In this document: piece after piece, positions 53,720 to 64,000 of the stretch
Numbering within the stretch: the first letter of the stretch is position 1
Layout: the number at the start of each line of letters is the position of its first letter
Assembly (NCBI GenBank): GCA_037447655.1
Contig: JBBHKE010000621.1
Coordinates: 1-64,000 of the forward strand
Source: Zygnema cylindricum
Lineage: Eukaryota > Streptophyta > Zygnematophyceae > Zygnematales > Zygnemataceae
Direction: 5' to 3'
Length of the DNA stretch: 64,000 bases
Position numbers and translations under genes: made by a program
The notes under the pieces: generated by a model
Seen by the model: the letters and a program-made list of their open reading frames with translations, nothing else
Told to the model about the DNA's origin: nothing
The model's database searches: none

Positions 53720-54548
53720 TTAACCGGTACAATTGGGAACCCGCGTACCAGAAATAGAGATACACGACTTAACAATAATCCTCTTACCGATAAACAAAGA
53801 GGATCCCGTGCCTACACAGAGCCCGGCATTTGTTCCCAAGCACTGAGTCCGGGTTAATATTGAAGTGGACCCACAGAATTTTTGGATCACTCTTTGACAC
53901 GTGTCACCAGCTTGCCAGACATAAATGGATCTCGCCGGTGGAGGGGAGGGAGGAGGGCGACGGGGAGGGGGGCGGGGAGGTGGGGAGCGAGGTGGTGGCG
54001 TTAAAGCACCAGCTCCTAGGAAAATGAAAACATAGATGGGAAAAGGATAGAAAGTAAAAAAACGAAAGGGCAAAAAAAAAAGCAAATGGGGTAAAATTAG
54101 TCAACAAGTAGAATAATGATTAGAATCGAGAAAATGGAGGATTGAACCAAAATCGCCATAAAAAAAACGGTGAAATCTAATTAAGAATAAAATCATATGT
54201 GTTAAAAGAAACAGGCATCGAAATCAGAAGTCGAAATATTTCCAAAGTTAAAATAATCATTAACGTAAGAAATTGAGCGTTTTGACAGATCCAAAAAACA
54301 TTAAGAAATAAAATGCGCAGAAATTAACTCTCGCTTTCAGAAACATAATAACCAAAAAACATTTATTTTATTATTATTTATCTATTGAACTCCTATACTT
54401 GAAACAAGTGGAGCCTTCCTCCCTCTCACCCTCCCTCCCTCCATTTCCTCTCTCTCAACCTCCCTCCCTCCCTCCGACAACGACAAAAAAGCTCACCTAG
54501 TACAGAAATGAGAAGGAGCAGCGCCAGTCCTCCATAGAATCTCGCCAT
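53720..54548 (-). CDS. Secreted single-LysM protein, paralogue 2 (two exons)
   Basis: Exon 1 (54,548-54,497) encodes the signal peptide MARFYGGLALLLLISVL and ends CTAG|GTGAGC. Exon 2 (54,015-53,720) follows acceptor TTTTCCTAG. The intron is phase 1 and the product has 115 residues. A Pro/Arg-rich linker (PPPRSPPPRPPPRRPPPSPP) precedes one LysM domain (YVWQAGDTC, KFCGS, TQCLGTNAGLCVG, IIVKSC) ending NCTG. All six cysteines match paralogue 1. LysM domains bind GlcNAc-containing glycans. The secretion signal and small size suggest an apoplastic chitin- or peptidoglycan-binding role, an inference. A TATA box lies about 115 bp upstream. The gene sits in the less damaged duplicate and is the likelier functional copy. 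Confidence 0.8.
54418..54475. repeat. (CCCT)n tract in the intron of LysM paralogue 2
   Basis: CCCTCCCT units interrupted by ccatttcctctctctcaa. It is at the same intron position as the longer tract in paralogue 1. Confidence 0.85.
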
Positions 54549-54660
54549 GGCTGAAGCTCTAACTCTGCCTGCTTTGTTTTCTAGCGGATGCAAAAAGAGA
54601 GTCGAAGGAGCTTTTGCTGCAAGGTTTCTAAATTGTAATTGTTCCTCTACAGCCTGGGCA

Positions 54661-54670
54661 CTTATATAGT
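54661..54670 (-). promoter_or_regulatory. TATA box of LysM paralogue 2
   Basis: The minus strand reads ACTATATAAG 113 bp before the ATG. That would place the transcript start near 54,635 and give a 5' leader of roughly 85-90 nt. The aligned position in paralogue 1 (about 33,955) reads TTAGTTAATTAC, with no TATA. Confidence 0.55.
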
Positions 54671-55299
54671 TTTACATTTAAGAAGAAGATTTCATTCGTT
54701 GCAAATAAACCGGAGCTACCGGCGGTTCCAGCGAACTAACGTCAGTGTGGTACAGATGGTACGGTATCGTACGGTGAATCTTCGAATGGTACGCGTGCAG
54801 TCGTAGCCGCAGTACTTTTTCGGAAACGTATCGCCGGCAGTGTACGGAATGGTACAAAATAGAATCCTCGGGATAAAACGTATTTTTAAAACGCGATACT
54901 GCGATTGTGTCGTTAGCGTTAACTCAAACTAACACATGGAGAACGCAAATACTGTCGCTGCTTTACTGAACTGTCTCAGTATATCCGTACATTTTTGGAT
55001 TCCTAGAAGGACATTCCCGAAATTGTCGCTCGTAATTGTTACCTTGTGAATGCTTCTAGAACCTTGGACTGCATATATTTGTCTTTTCCGTATTTGTAAG
55101 TTTGAATACTGTAGCGCAGTGAACAGAATTTTCTGTACGGACTATCTGCATTTTTGGACGGCAATTATGTACGGACTGGGCTGCTTGGGGCCAAGCGATG
55201 TGATGAGCTGTCACAGCCAGCACACTAAATGATGAAAACTGTTTGACTCAATGCGCTGGAAAATCTTATTCAGTTCAATATGTCGGAATATGACGCATT

Positions 55300-56165
55300 T
55301 TATATTTTTTAAATGTGTGGTTATCGCCGACTAGACATGAATTGTCCTTCAGCCATTTATGGATGACGACTGTCACGTTCATCGATGATGACATATAAAG
55401 TTGTACCTTAAAGTACAGAATAAAAAAACGGTGCGCTACGCAACAACATTTCTTGTGTGTCGTTGCAGGAGCTTTTTTCATCTATCCTACATATAACTCC
55501 AAAGAGTTGGATATCTGTTTTATGAAATTATACATGTCACCAACTTCCACGTGTTCGACTTCTTATCATCACATCTCTGGTGTTGTGAATCGAAGCCCCC
55601 TTGCCGATATTCGATATGTACCTAATTTTGGGTACACGATATTACCCGATACTCAACATCACAAAATTCTTACCAATACGATTTCTATTGCAAAAGCGAA
55701 TCGGGCATATGGTCTTTTCTCAAATCCCGACCGTCGCTTAGACAATACGGAAAGACGAAGTGGAGGGCTCTCCGTCAAAAACGGTCAATACTGGTCATAT
55801 GGGCGAAGTTTACAAATTTGAAATCTACTTGCGCATGACAAAATGTAAAGAGCGTAAACCAAATGCGCAATGTGCAAAAACAGTTGTAAACTCTATGTAA
55901 AAGAGTTTCGTACTTTAGCGTACTGCAAGATATGATACGAGTTCAGTACTGTACGTATTGACACACTAAAAGTTTGGATCTAGGGTCGAACGCACTGATT
56001 CTACTATTACTTAAAGCACATGGGTGCACACCGTGAGGTCCTTGGCCTTCGATGTGACGAGCTGTCTCAAGCGGCCCGCCAAACTTTTGACATTTTTGCA
56101 CATTTCACTCATTTTGAAAAGCGGGGATGTCGGTGTTCGAGCACAAACGGTGATAGGGCTATCCG
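55300..56165. repeat. Dispersed repeat R1, module B (inverse copy at 59,280-60,110)
   Basis: Closely matches the inverse of 59,280-60,110 through catttatggatg, ctgtcacgttcatcgatga, ttcatctatcctacatataa, accaacttccacgtgttcg and the cttagacaatacggaaagac block. Near 55,577-55,668 both copies contain a short remnant of the TAGTGTTGGGTATCG family, so that insertion predates the repeat's duplication. Frames at 55,453-55,821 and 59,631-59,873 are open by virtue of this similarity and show no known domain. Confidence 0.8.
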
Positions 56166-56215
56166 GTAGGGGCAGCTATAGGGTAGCTTTTGTATCGGGT
56201 AATTTCGTTGTTTGT

Positions 56216-57269
56216 TAGTTAATATTAACATGGGGGCCTCTATCATAGCGTTGACACCTCCGATTAGACGAACCATTAGGGTCATGGAATCTCCGCCACC
56301 CGCAACATCCGCACACTTTACCACCTCGTCTCCCCGAAAACCCAACGTTTTAACATCATCCATGTTGACCACGACGTGAGTTTCATCCATGTTCTCAGCC
56401 AAGTCCTCGTTGAACAAACCTATTTTCTAATAACCACCCATAGAATAAAACAAAACCCTCAAAATAACAAGTACGTACAACGATAGACGAACCATTTTCG
56501 GAAATTAAATTGACTAAGTTTGACAATCACATTTTGTGGTAACATGACACAAAACAATGAAATAGGTGGGGAAATAGTCGTAATCTCATGCGATTCAAAA
56601 CCTCTTTTTAACACACCCATGTGGTATGCCATTGATTTCTTTATTGTACTTTGTGTAACCAAAATGAGTAGAAGTTTGTTTAAGGCCTCTTGTCCATAAG
56701 GAGTTGTCAATAATTCATGGGAAGTTCTTTAAGGCCCGTTGCCAATAGTTGTACGGACACGTTTACTCGCAATAATGTTTTGATTGCTAATAATGTTTTG
56801 ATAGACATTCCATAAGGTCGTGCCACCAAGGTTCATCTTGCATATGTGCTTTATTGCGATTGGTGCCATGTAGGCATTGAAAATCGTTGAAGATTATTCA
56901 AGTGCTAAATTTAAAAGAAACATAGGTGCGGACGGACTAAGGCAGTATGCCTATTTTACCCAAACTTTACAATGTTACTTTGGATTTTAGCGCAGATTTT
57001 ACGGTGTACTTTCAAAGTGTTCCTATGTCCAAGAAACGAAATGGTTATTTGGGCTTTTGTTATTTTAAAAATGTAACGGTTGTAAACGCATACAAAATGT
57101 GCGACAGACCACGAAACGAAATGTAGACAACCACGAAACTTCCTAAAACTGATGACGTCAACAAAAATGGCAACGATTGTAGGCATGGAGTTTTTTGTGA
57201 CATTGTAGATGTTAAGGATTTTGTGACATAACGAACTCATGGTGCCTTGTGACGTCATTGGTACGTAAA
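56216..57269. other. Intergenic DNA, no supported gene
   Basis: Short minus frames at 56,109-56,417 and 56,459-56,710 lie here without recognisable domains. 57,060-57,250 has tgtaaacg/tgtagacaa motifs typical of the 18.2-kb repeat family. Confidence 0.4.
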
Positions 57270-58560
57270 ATTTCGGCCATGGGTTTCCGATTTCTTTTTC
57301 TTACCTTTTATCATTTGCTATGCCATCAAACTAAAACCAAAAACATTTAACTTAAAAAGAAAAAAAACATTTCATTTGATTATGTTATTACTGCATTCGA
57401 TTTAGAGAAGAGAGAAAGAGAGCGATCGAGGGAAAAAGAGGGAGAGAGACGAGGACGACGTAAACTTTTGCAAAAGACCTTGAATGAAAGTGGAGGTCCG
57501 AGGCCTCAACAATATTTTTTCCGTATATGCTTGTCACTTTAGTTCATACATGCGCATACCCAGCAGTGAAAAAAATGGCGTGTACTATTTCTTGTGCAAA
57601 AAAAATCAAAGACGTTTCACGCATGCAATAATTTTTTTTTATTCGTCAATCAACTATTATTTCTATTAAAATCACCTCGCGAGTTGATTTTAGTCCACGT
57701 GAGAAGATGAGCTGGCGTGACGTGGAATTGGGTTAAAAGATAAATAATGCCAAATTGGCGTTTCTTTTTTATTTTCCAAGGTGGAGCAATACTTTGGTTT
57801 TATCCTTTTTGCTTACGGTGAAAGATTTTATTGTTGCATGTCCAATTTTATGTGAAAACAATGGGAAAAATCCTTTATCACATGGGCACACCGCCCAAAT
57901 AAAGATTTTTTAGATTGTAAAACTCAAAACACACGTACTATATCACTCCACGAACAATGTTTTAAGGTGCGTCCCCATATAATCGGTACTTTGATAAAGT
58001 ATTATGGACTCTGGTGAAGATTCTCCGTACTACTTTGAATAGCGTCCCGATGTGCGAAAATGAATCGAAACTTTAACATGTGACGGTTGTAAACGTGGGT
58101 ACAACTTTGTGACGATTGAAGGCGACTACAAAATTGGTGACTTCAACAAAAATAACACCAAGTAAAGACGTCTAGATTTTTTTAATTTCGTGACATGACA
58201 TGTGTTTAGGGTTTTCTGATATAATGACGCCATGCTCATTTATAACAACGTCGTTGTCACACATTCAAGAACATGCGTCCATGGCTACCCAACTTCGTTT
58301 TTCAACTTTGCTCACTTGAGTTGCATTAATAATAAACATAAAAGGTAGTCGATATAATTATATTTCAAATATCTTTCATTTCAAATGAGTGTTGTTGTGC
58401 CTCATTCTAAAAATTGTGAGATACGAGCGATAATGTAAGAAGGAGGGGGAATAGGCAACGATGACGCAAAATTCAGCAAAGGACCCATGAATGAACATGG
58501 AGGTCCGAGAACCCCGCAAATATTTTTTTGTACATGCTCGTCTTTATTCGTACATATGCA
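57270..58560. repeat. Inverse copies of the 18.2-kb repeat family and R1 module A
   Basis: 57,270-57,520 and 58,240-58,530 are minus-strand relatives of the 18,196/18,912 unit (gccatgggtttc, ttatcatttgctatgccatc, gaatgaaagtggaggtccgag). 57,590-57,915 (acgtttcacgcatgcaataat, acaatgggaaaaatcc, catgggcacaccgcccaaat) is the inverse of 60,085-60,405. Confidence 0.7.
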
Positions 58561-59039
58561 TGACGCTCATGGAGGAAAATAGCGAGTTCTTTCCCTTGTA
58601 TTAAAATTTTCCCACTCGTGTGGCGCGTGCGTGGGCCGTTTTTTATTTGTTACTTGGGTGATACTTTTTGTGAAATCGAGTCGCGAGGTGATTTTGATAA
58701 AGTATTTTGACAGTTTGGATTCTCTTGCTTGAGCGTCAAAAAAAGGAAAACGCCAAAATGCTTTCACATGTCGACAAACATCAAGTACATTCAAAGTATC
58801 GACTTGATTTTCGTTGTACTTAGGTAAAATTGATTTTCTCAAACGGCTAAATTTTATTTGTATAGGAATGCGGTTTAAGGGAAAACGATAAAAAAAAGTC
58901 AATACTTTGATACATGGGGAAACACCTTTAATGTATTAATACAAAAAGACTCTCCCATGTAGTTGTCAATCATTAGAAAGAGAAACGTTGGTTTAATCTT
59001 TACATGTAGCCTTGAATATTGTACTTTTAACTTTCTTCA
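58561..59039. other. Repeat-derived intergenic DNA
   Basis: Contains tcgcgaggtgattttgataaag, like R1 module A. No gene is seen. Confidence 0.4.
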
Positions 59040-60405
59040 AAGATAAATGCTCTACCATGTTAAAATAAAACACGCGGAAGTTGCTGATACGAAAAATTTC
59101 AGATTTTAGTTTTCATACTCTTGGAATTACAGTTTCCATACTCTTGGAATTATATGCAGTGTCAAATGAAGAGGCAACGAAATTTCATTGTATGAGGAGA
59201 CAAGAAGGAAAGAAGACAAAACGAAAAGGAGACAAAGTACATATTGAGTAGCATCACTAACGAACATGGGAATAGTCATCCCTAAATACCAGATAGTCAT
59301 GTCGACGTTTGCGCTTAAACACCGACATCCCCACCTTTAAAAATGAGTCAATGTGCAAAAGTGTCACAATTTTGCCGTGCTGCATGAAAGAACTCGTCAC
59401 ATAAAAGGGCAAGGACCTAAGGGAGTGCACCCATGTGCTTTAAGTAATAGTAGAATCAATGAGTTCAACCCTATATCCAAACTTTAGTGTGTCAATACGT
59501 AGAACAGTGCACTTTTATCATATCTTGCAGTACAGTAAATTAACAGCTATTTTAGATAGAGTTTACAATTGCATTTGCACATTGCGCATTTGATTTACGC
59601 TCTTTACATTTTGTCATGCGCTAATGAAATTCAAATTTGTAAACTTCGCTCACATGACCGGTGTTGACCGGTTTTGACGGAGAGCCCTCCACTTCGTCTT
59701 TCCGTATTGTCTAAGCGGTAGTCGGGATTTGACAAAATACCATATGCCCGATTTGCTTTTGCAATAGAAATCGTATTGGTAAGAATTTTGTGATGTTGAG
59801 CATCGGGTAACATCGTGTACCCAAAATTAGGATACATATTGAATATCAGCGAGGGGCCTTCGGTACACAACACTAGAGATGTGAGGACAAAAAGTCGAAC
59901 ACGTGGAAGTTGGTGACATGTAGAATTTTATAAAACAGATATCGAACTCTTGGAGTTATATGTAGGATAGATGAAAAAAGCTTCTGTAATGACAAACAAT
60001 AATTGTTACGTAACGCACCGACATTTTCATTCTGAACTTTAAGGTTGAACTTCGTATGTCGTCATCGATGAGCGTGACAGTCAACATCCATAAATATCTA
60101 AAAAATCTTTATTTGGGCGGTGTGCCCATGTGATAAAGGTTTTTTCCCATCGTTTTCACATAAAATGGGACTTTCAACAATAAAATCTTTCACCGCAAGC
60201 AAAATGGATAAACCAAAGTATTACCCAACCTTGGAAATTCAAAAGAACGCCAACTTTGTGTTATTTATCTTTTAACCCACTTCCACATCACGCCAACTCA
60301 TCTTCACGCGTGGACTTAATTCAACTTGCGAGGTGATTTTAATAAAAGTAATAATTGATTGACGCATAAAAACAAATTATTGCATGCGTGAAACGTCTTT
60401 TTTTC
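59040..60405. repeat. R1 repeat, inverse orientation, modules C-B-A
   Basis: Read on the minus strand, 60,405 to 59,040 gives module A (as at 57,590), then B (as at 55,300), then C (as at 51,663). This is the most complete contiguous copy in the window and fixes the module order. Confidence 0.75.
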
Positions 60406-60409
60406 CTTG

Positions 60410-60866
60410 AATTTGCAATCACTGTTTCACTCATGTCCCTTTTGGGAAAAACAAAGTTCTCCTTACTTTTAGACTCAAACCCGATTCTTATCTTCTAAGT
60501 ATATTTGAAGGGGTCAATTGACTTTTGTTCATCCATGACAACGAGGTGTTTGACCTGAATGATATCTTGCTTTGCTAAGTAATAGACTCTATATCTCTTA
60601 ACATCTCATCATATCCCACAAAGTATCTAGGTTTTTCCTTAGCATGAAGTTTCTTGTTTTTCTTATCAGTATCTAGACTGTAAACTTGGCTACCAAATAC
60701 TTTAAGGTGAGAGATATCAAGTTTCCTTCCAAACCATCTCTCATAAGTTGTAATGTTTTCCACTGTTGTGGTAAGGACTCTATTCTTAATGTAGTTGGCA
60801 CAGTTCTTGGTTTCTTCCCAAAATCTCTTCCCTATTTTATTGTTTGTTTGCCATTTCTTGTTTGCC
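60410..60866 (-). pseudogene. Isolated copia integrase fragment
   Basis: Closely similar to 63,003-63,460 of copia-6. It encodes the integrase C-terminal side (ISHLKVFGSQVYSLDTDKK, KPRYFVGYDE, and upstream GKRFWEETKNCANYIKNRV). It has no LTR of its own and is flanked on both sides by R1 repeat modules (A on the left, D on the right). It looks captured or left over from a deletion. Confidence 0.8.
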
Positions 60867-60867
60867 A

Positions 60868-61130
60868 TTTCCAATAATCCGTAAAGTAGGTTCCTGGTTG
60901 CTTTAACACTAAAAACGTGATTTAGTATAGTTTGACTTTTAGAGTCTACTTTGAATGTTATCTTCGTAAAGAAGCTCGAAAACTATAGAATTTGTCTTGT
61001 TGAAAATCAAGTTATGTACAGATGGTCAACTTGGAGATATGGTCTTGGCTTGCGGATGAGCGGTAAAACATTGGAAAGAGGAACCGTAATTTTAATTTGA
61101 CACGTTGCCTTTAATGTTGTACTTGCAATG
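60868..61130. repeat. R1 module D, inverse of 52,045-52,310
   Basis: aaacgtgatttagt, gttgaaaatcaag, gatatggtcttgg and tgagcggtaaaacattggaa all match in inverse order. Confidence 0.75.
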
Positions 61131-61132
61131 TA

Positions 61133-61172
61133 TTTAGACCTAGAAAATACCCAAAAACTAGTTATTTCAACA
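61133..61172 (-). repeat. Start of the 3' LTR of copia-6, truncated
   Basis: The minus strand starts TGTTGAAATAACTAG and continues to tattttctaggtc, as in the LTRs at 7422 and 38,466. Homology to the LTR is lost after about 40 bp, where R1 sequence begins. Confidence 0.75.
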
Positions 61173-61199
61173 CTCCCTTTATTTTCTATTGTAATTTTA

Positions 61200-62765
61200 A
61201 TTTTTCTTTTAATCAACATTTTTCCCTAAAATAACATAACTTGAGAGAGGGCATAGGTTTGGTCATCATGTTAGCCACCATTTCTTCATCGGGCTTATAC
61301 ACAAGATTTACAGTATTATTTTCAACCTTTTCTCTCACGAAGCTTAATCTTATGCCCATATATTTAGCTTTAAAATGATGTTTTGGATTGGCTGCAATAG
61401 CAATGGTAGCCTGATTATCACAATAAACTTCATGCACTCCCTCCTTCATATACCCCAATTCTTGCAACAAAGACTTAACCCACATCAACTCTTTAACAGC
61501 AGAACAAGAGGCCATATACTTAGCCTCCATATTAGACTAAGCACCCACCTTTTGTTGCTTACTGCTCCAATAGCAAGCACCTTCCCCTACATACAACACA
61601 TATCCAAAAGTGCATCTTCTCATAGGTGTATCCCCAAAAGTGGCATCACTCTAAGTAGTGATATTAGTGTGCTCCCCTCCCAAATGCAACCATAACTCTC
61701 TAGATCCTACCAGATATCTCATGACTCTCTTGGTTGCCTCCCAATCCCTCTTCCTAGGATTGTTAAGACTCCTACTAAGGACTCCTACTGTTGCTGCTAT
61801 GAGGACTCCTACTATCGATAATAAAGTAGATTAAACTTCCTACGACTTGTCTATTAGGAATAGAATTCATAAACTCGCTCTCTTGTGCACTCATCTCATC
61901 ATCTAAGATTGTCACTCCTCCTTCTACAATCCCATCACTTACTTTCTTCAAGTCCATGGGAGTGATACAACTTTTTGTTTTCTCCATCTGGAATTTCTCA
62001 AGCATATTTTGTATTGCTTCTATCTAAGTGAGTCTAATGATCATTTTCCCCCTATCTTTTTCCATTTGAATTCCCAAAATATATCTGACCTCCCCTAAAT
62101 CCTTCATGTCAAATCTGCTTCCAAGATCTTTCTTTAACTTATTGATCTTTTCTAAAGAATTTCTTAACACCAACAGATCATCCACATAAATTCCAATAAA
62201 GATCACACCATTCTCATCTTCAAACATATAGATAGAATGGTCACAGCTGATCTGATTATATCCCAGTGAGAAACTCATCTAGTTTCTTATTCCACTGTCG
62301 CGGAGCCTGCTTAAGTCCATATAAGAACTTTATGAGCTTGCAGCCCTTGCTATCTTCCCCATCCTCCACAAACCCCTCAAGTTGTCGCATGAAGATTTCT
62401 TTCTCTAACTCACCATTGAGGAAGGCGGTCTTAATATCTATTTGTTGAATTTCCATGTCTTCCGCTGCTACTAGATTGAGGAGAATCCCTACTGATTGTA
62501 ACCGAACAACTTGAGCAAACTTCTCCTCATAGTCAATCCCCTCCTTTTGGGTGATACCTTTTGTTACCAAACAAGCATTTTATTTTTCAATGGTATTATC
62601 TAGATTTTTTTTTAATTTAAATACCCATTTACAGCCAATAGTCTTTCTGAATGGAGGAGAATCTGCTAGCTCCCAAGTATTTGCTACATTGATGGAAGCC
62701 ATCTCAACATTTATGGCTCTAATCCATCTGTCATTTTATGGGTTGTTCACTGCCTCCAAGTATGA
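61200..62765 (-). pseudogene. copia-6 reverse transcriptase and RNase H, broken
   Basis: RT shows KEGIDYEEKFAQVVRL (about 62,540), LYGLKQAPRQWNKKLDEFL (about 62,310), then a frame change, and YVDD (about 62,190). RNase H shows MEAKYMASCSAVKEL (61,530), YCDNQATIAIAANPKHHFKA and the C-terminal MTKPMPSLK. Unlike copia-1, the C-terminus is intact. The RNase H core between 61,530 and 61,830 is interrupted by stops and a small local duplication (aggactcctact twice near 61,775-61,810). Confidence 0.88.
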
Positions 62766-63998
62766 TTGAGGCTCATTAGGATGAGTTAGCTTAGTTACTT
62801 TATGAGAGGCTTGTTTCTCTTGTATCCTTATGCTGCTCTTTTTTCCATTGTCAAACTCTGAAGCTGGAATAAAGAGAAGTCTTGGGTTTCTCCTTACTTT
62901 CTCATCGTCTCCTCTATCCATGGAAGTCGGGTCTAGTTCTTCCACTTATGTCTCCTCGAAGTCCATCGAAATATGTGAGGTATCCGGTAGCTCTCTTGTA
63001 TTTTGGTTTTCCCTTGAATCTGCAATCACTGTTTCACTCATGTCCCTTTTGGGAAAAACAAAGTTCTCCTCACTTTCAGACTCAAACCGGATTCTTATCT
63101 TCTTGGTATATTTAAAGGGGTCAATTGAATTTCGTTCATCCATGACAACGAGGTGTTTGATTTAAATGATATCTTTCTTTGCTAAGTATATCCTTTAACA
63201 TCTCATCATATCCCACAAAGTATCTAAGTTTTTCCTTAGCGTGAAGTTTCTAGTTTTTCTTATCACTATCTAGACTGTAAACTTGGCTACCAAATAATTT
63301 AAGGTGAGAGATATCACGTTTCCTTCCAACCCATCTCTTATAAGGTGTCATGTTTTTGACTGCTGAGGTAAGGACTCTAGTTTTAATGTAGTTGGCACAG
63401 TACATGGCTTCTTCCCAAAATCTCTTTTCTATTTTCTTGTCTGTTAACATACAGTATACACTATCTTCAATGTTTGATTTAACCTCTCAGCTACCCCATT
63501 TTGTTTCGGATTATGTGGTACAGTTTTCTGGTGCTCAACTCCCTCATCTCTTAAGTATTCCTCAAACTGGTAAGAGGTATATTCCCCCCCCCATTATCAA
63601 TCCTTATTCTGTTAATGGGGGTTCCATCCAACTTCTCACTCTAGGCTTTATATTCTTTGAAGTAAGTTGGTGTTTCAGACTTTGTTTTTAGGAAGTAGAC
63701 TCTAGAATATTTGGACCAGTCATCAGTAATTGTCAACATATACCTGTTCCCTCCAACTGAGGGTACCCTTGGTGGTCCCAGATATCTTTGTGGATCAAGT
63801 CTAGAACCTTTTCTCCCCTGTATGTGGCTGCTTTAGGGAAAAAAAGTATGTGAACTTTACCTTGGGCACTCCCACTACAATCATCCACCATTTCGTTATC
63901 ATTGAAATGAATGCCTTCTACTACACCAAGCTTCTTTTTTTCCCTCAACCTATCAAAATACACATGCGCCAACCGCTTATGCCGAATCATAAACTATG
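62766..63998 (-). pseudogene. copia-6 integrase, partial and broken
   Basis: The zinc region reads IRHKRLAHVYFDRLREKKKL and DDCSGSAQGK, with Ser for the second Cys of CxxC. The first catalytic block is HKDIW (Asp kept), and the Asn-Gly-Gly and Glu blocks (about 63,600-63,490) are frame-broken. KRFWEEAMYCANYIKTRVL, SHLKLFGSQVYSLD and an acidic tail lead into RT. Several deletions and stops are present. Confidence 0.85.
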
Positions 63999-64000
63999 GG

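Larger units (their letters stand above)
52516..55385. repeat. Segmental duplication, copy 2 (less interrupted)
   Basis: The counterpart of 31,650-42,153, containing LysM paralogue 2. It lacks the 38-bp array, the foldback element and the hAT element, so it shows the state before those insertions. Homology fades just after gatgacgactgtca near 55,375. Confidence 0.85.
61173..63998 (-). mobile_element. copia-1-related retrotransposon, 3' part (copia-6), runs off the window
   Basis: The purine tract AGAAAATAAAGGGAG abuts the LTR start at 61,172. Upstream on the minus strand come RNase H, RT and integrase, and the integrase zinc region reaches the window edge. The gag side lies outside. It is a sister family of copia-1 by protein similarity. 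Confidence 0.9.

Noticed and set aside
55453-55821. 122-codon frame, also open in the inverse copy near 59,631-59,873
   Set aside because: Similarity follows from the R1 repeat at DNA level, and the frame crosses a transposon remnant (about 55,577-55,668), so protein conservation is not shown.

Overview
The window looks like nuclear DNA of a green-lineage (streptophyte) eukaryote. Evidence: GT-AG introns, several Ty1/copia families, hAT, Mutator-like and Harbinger-like DNA elements, and two secreted single-LysM genes like the plant LysMe class. I cannot name the species. It is mostly a nested transposon graveyard. The only non-transposon genes I can support are the two LysM paralogues.

Layout: 1-5.3 kb is AT-rich, with a hAT-like non-autonomous element (1651-3457) carrying a nested Harbinger-like element. 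5.3-13.3 kb is a degenerate charged coding region split by a copia element (6368-12817, minus strand) with two LTRs, a CCTAC target duplication, a primer site and a polypurine tract. 13.3-20.8 kb is old repeat DNA. 20.8-31 kb holds a 61-bp minisatellite and three copia bodies (21385-25301, 25302-28303, 29097-31050), the first with a long intact gag-protease-integrase frame.

31.6-42.2 kb and 52.5-55.4 kb are two copies of one segmental duplication, each with a LysM gene. The first copy was invaded by a foldback element, a 6.6-kb hAT element (35495-42085, ATCGTTGG duplications, transposase remains) and a small hAT-like element (42154-42642). The hAT element itself contains a solo copia LTR. 43.5-45.35 kb is a second copy of the 1651-3457 family, split by a 1.05-kb Mutator-type foldback element with a 9-bp target duplication. 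45.8-51.66 kb is a gag-only copia element with a third, nested LTR. 55.3-61.1 kb is built from inverted copies of a modular repeat plus a captured copia integrase piece. 61.1-64 kb is the 3' part of another minus-strand copia element that runs off the window.

Points of most interest: (1) two copia families carry a primer site matching the anticodon half of initiator tRNA-Met, and their gag start codon lies inside the LTR, so the primer site is translated; (2) the copia frame at 21833-24496 ends in UAG CAA UUA, the tobamovirus-type leaky stop context, in frame with remaining reverse-transcriptase sequence; (3) a duplicated secreted LysM gene keeps its six cysteines and a phase-1 intron while the surrounding DNA has decayed. 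All boundaries and homologies were read by eye; no alignment or database search was run.
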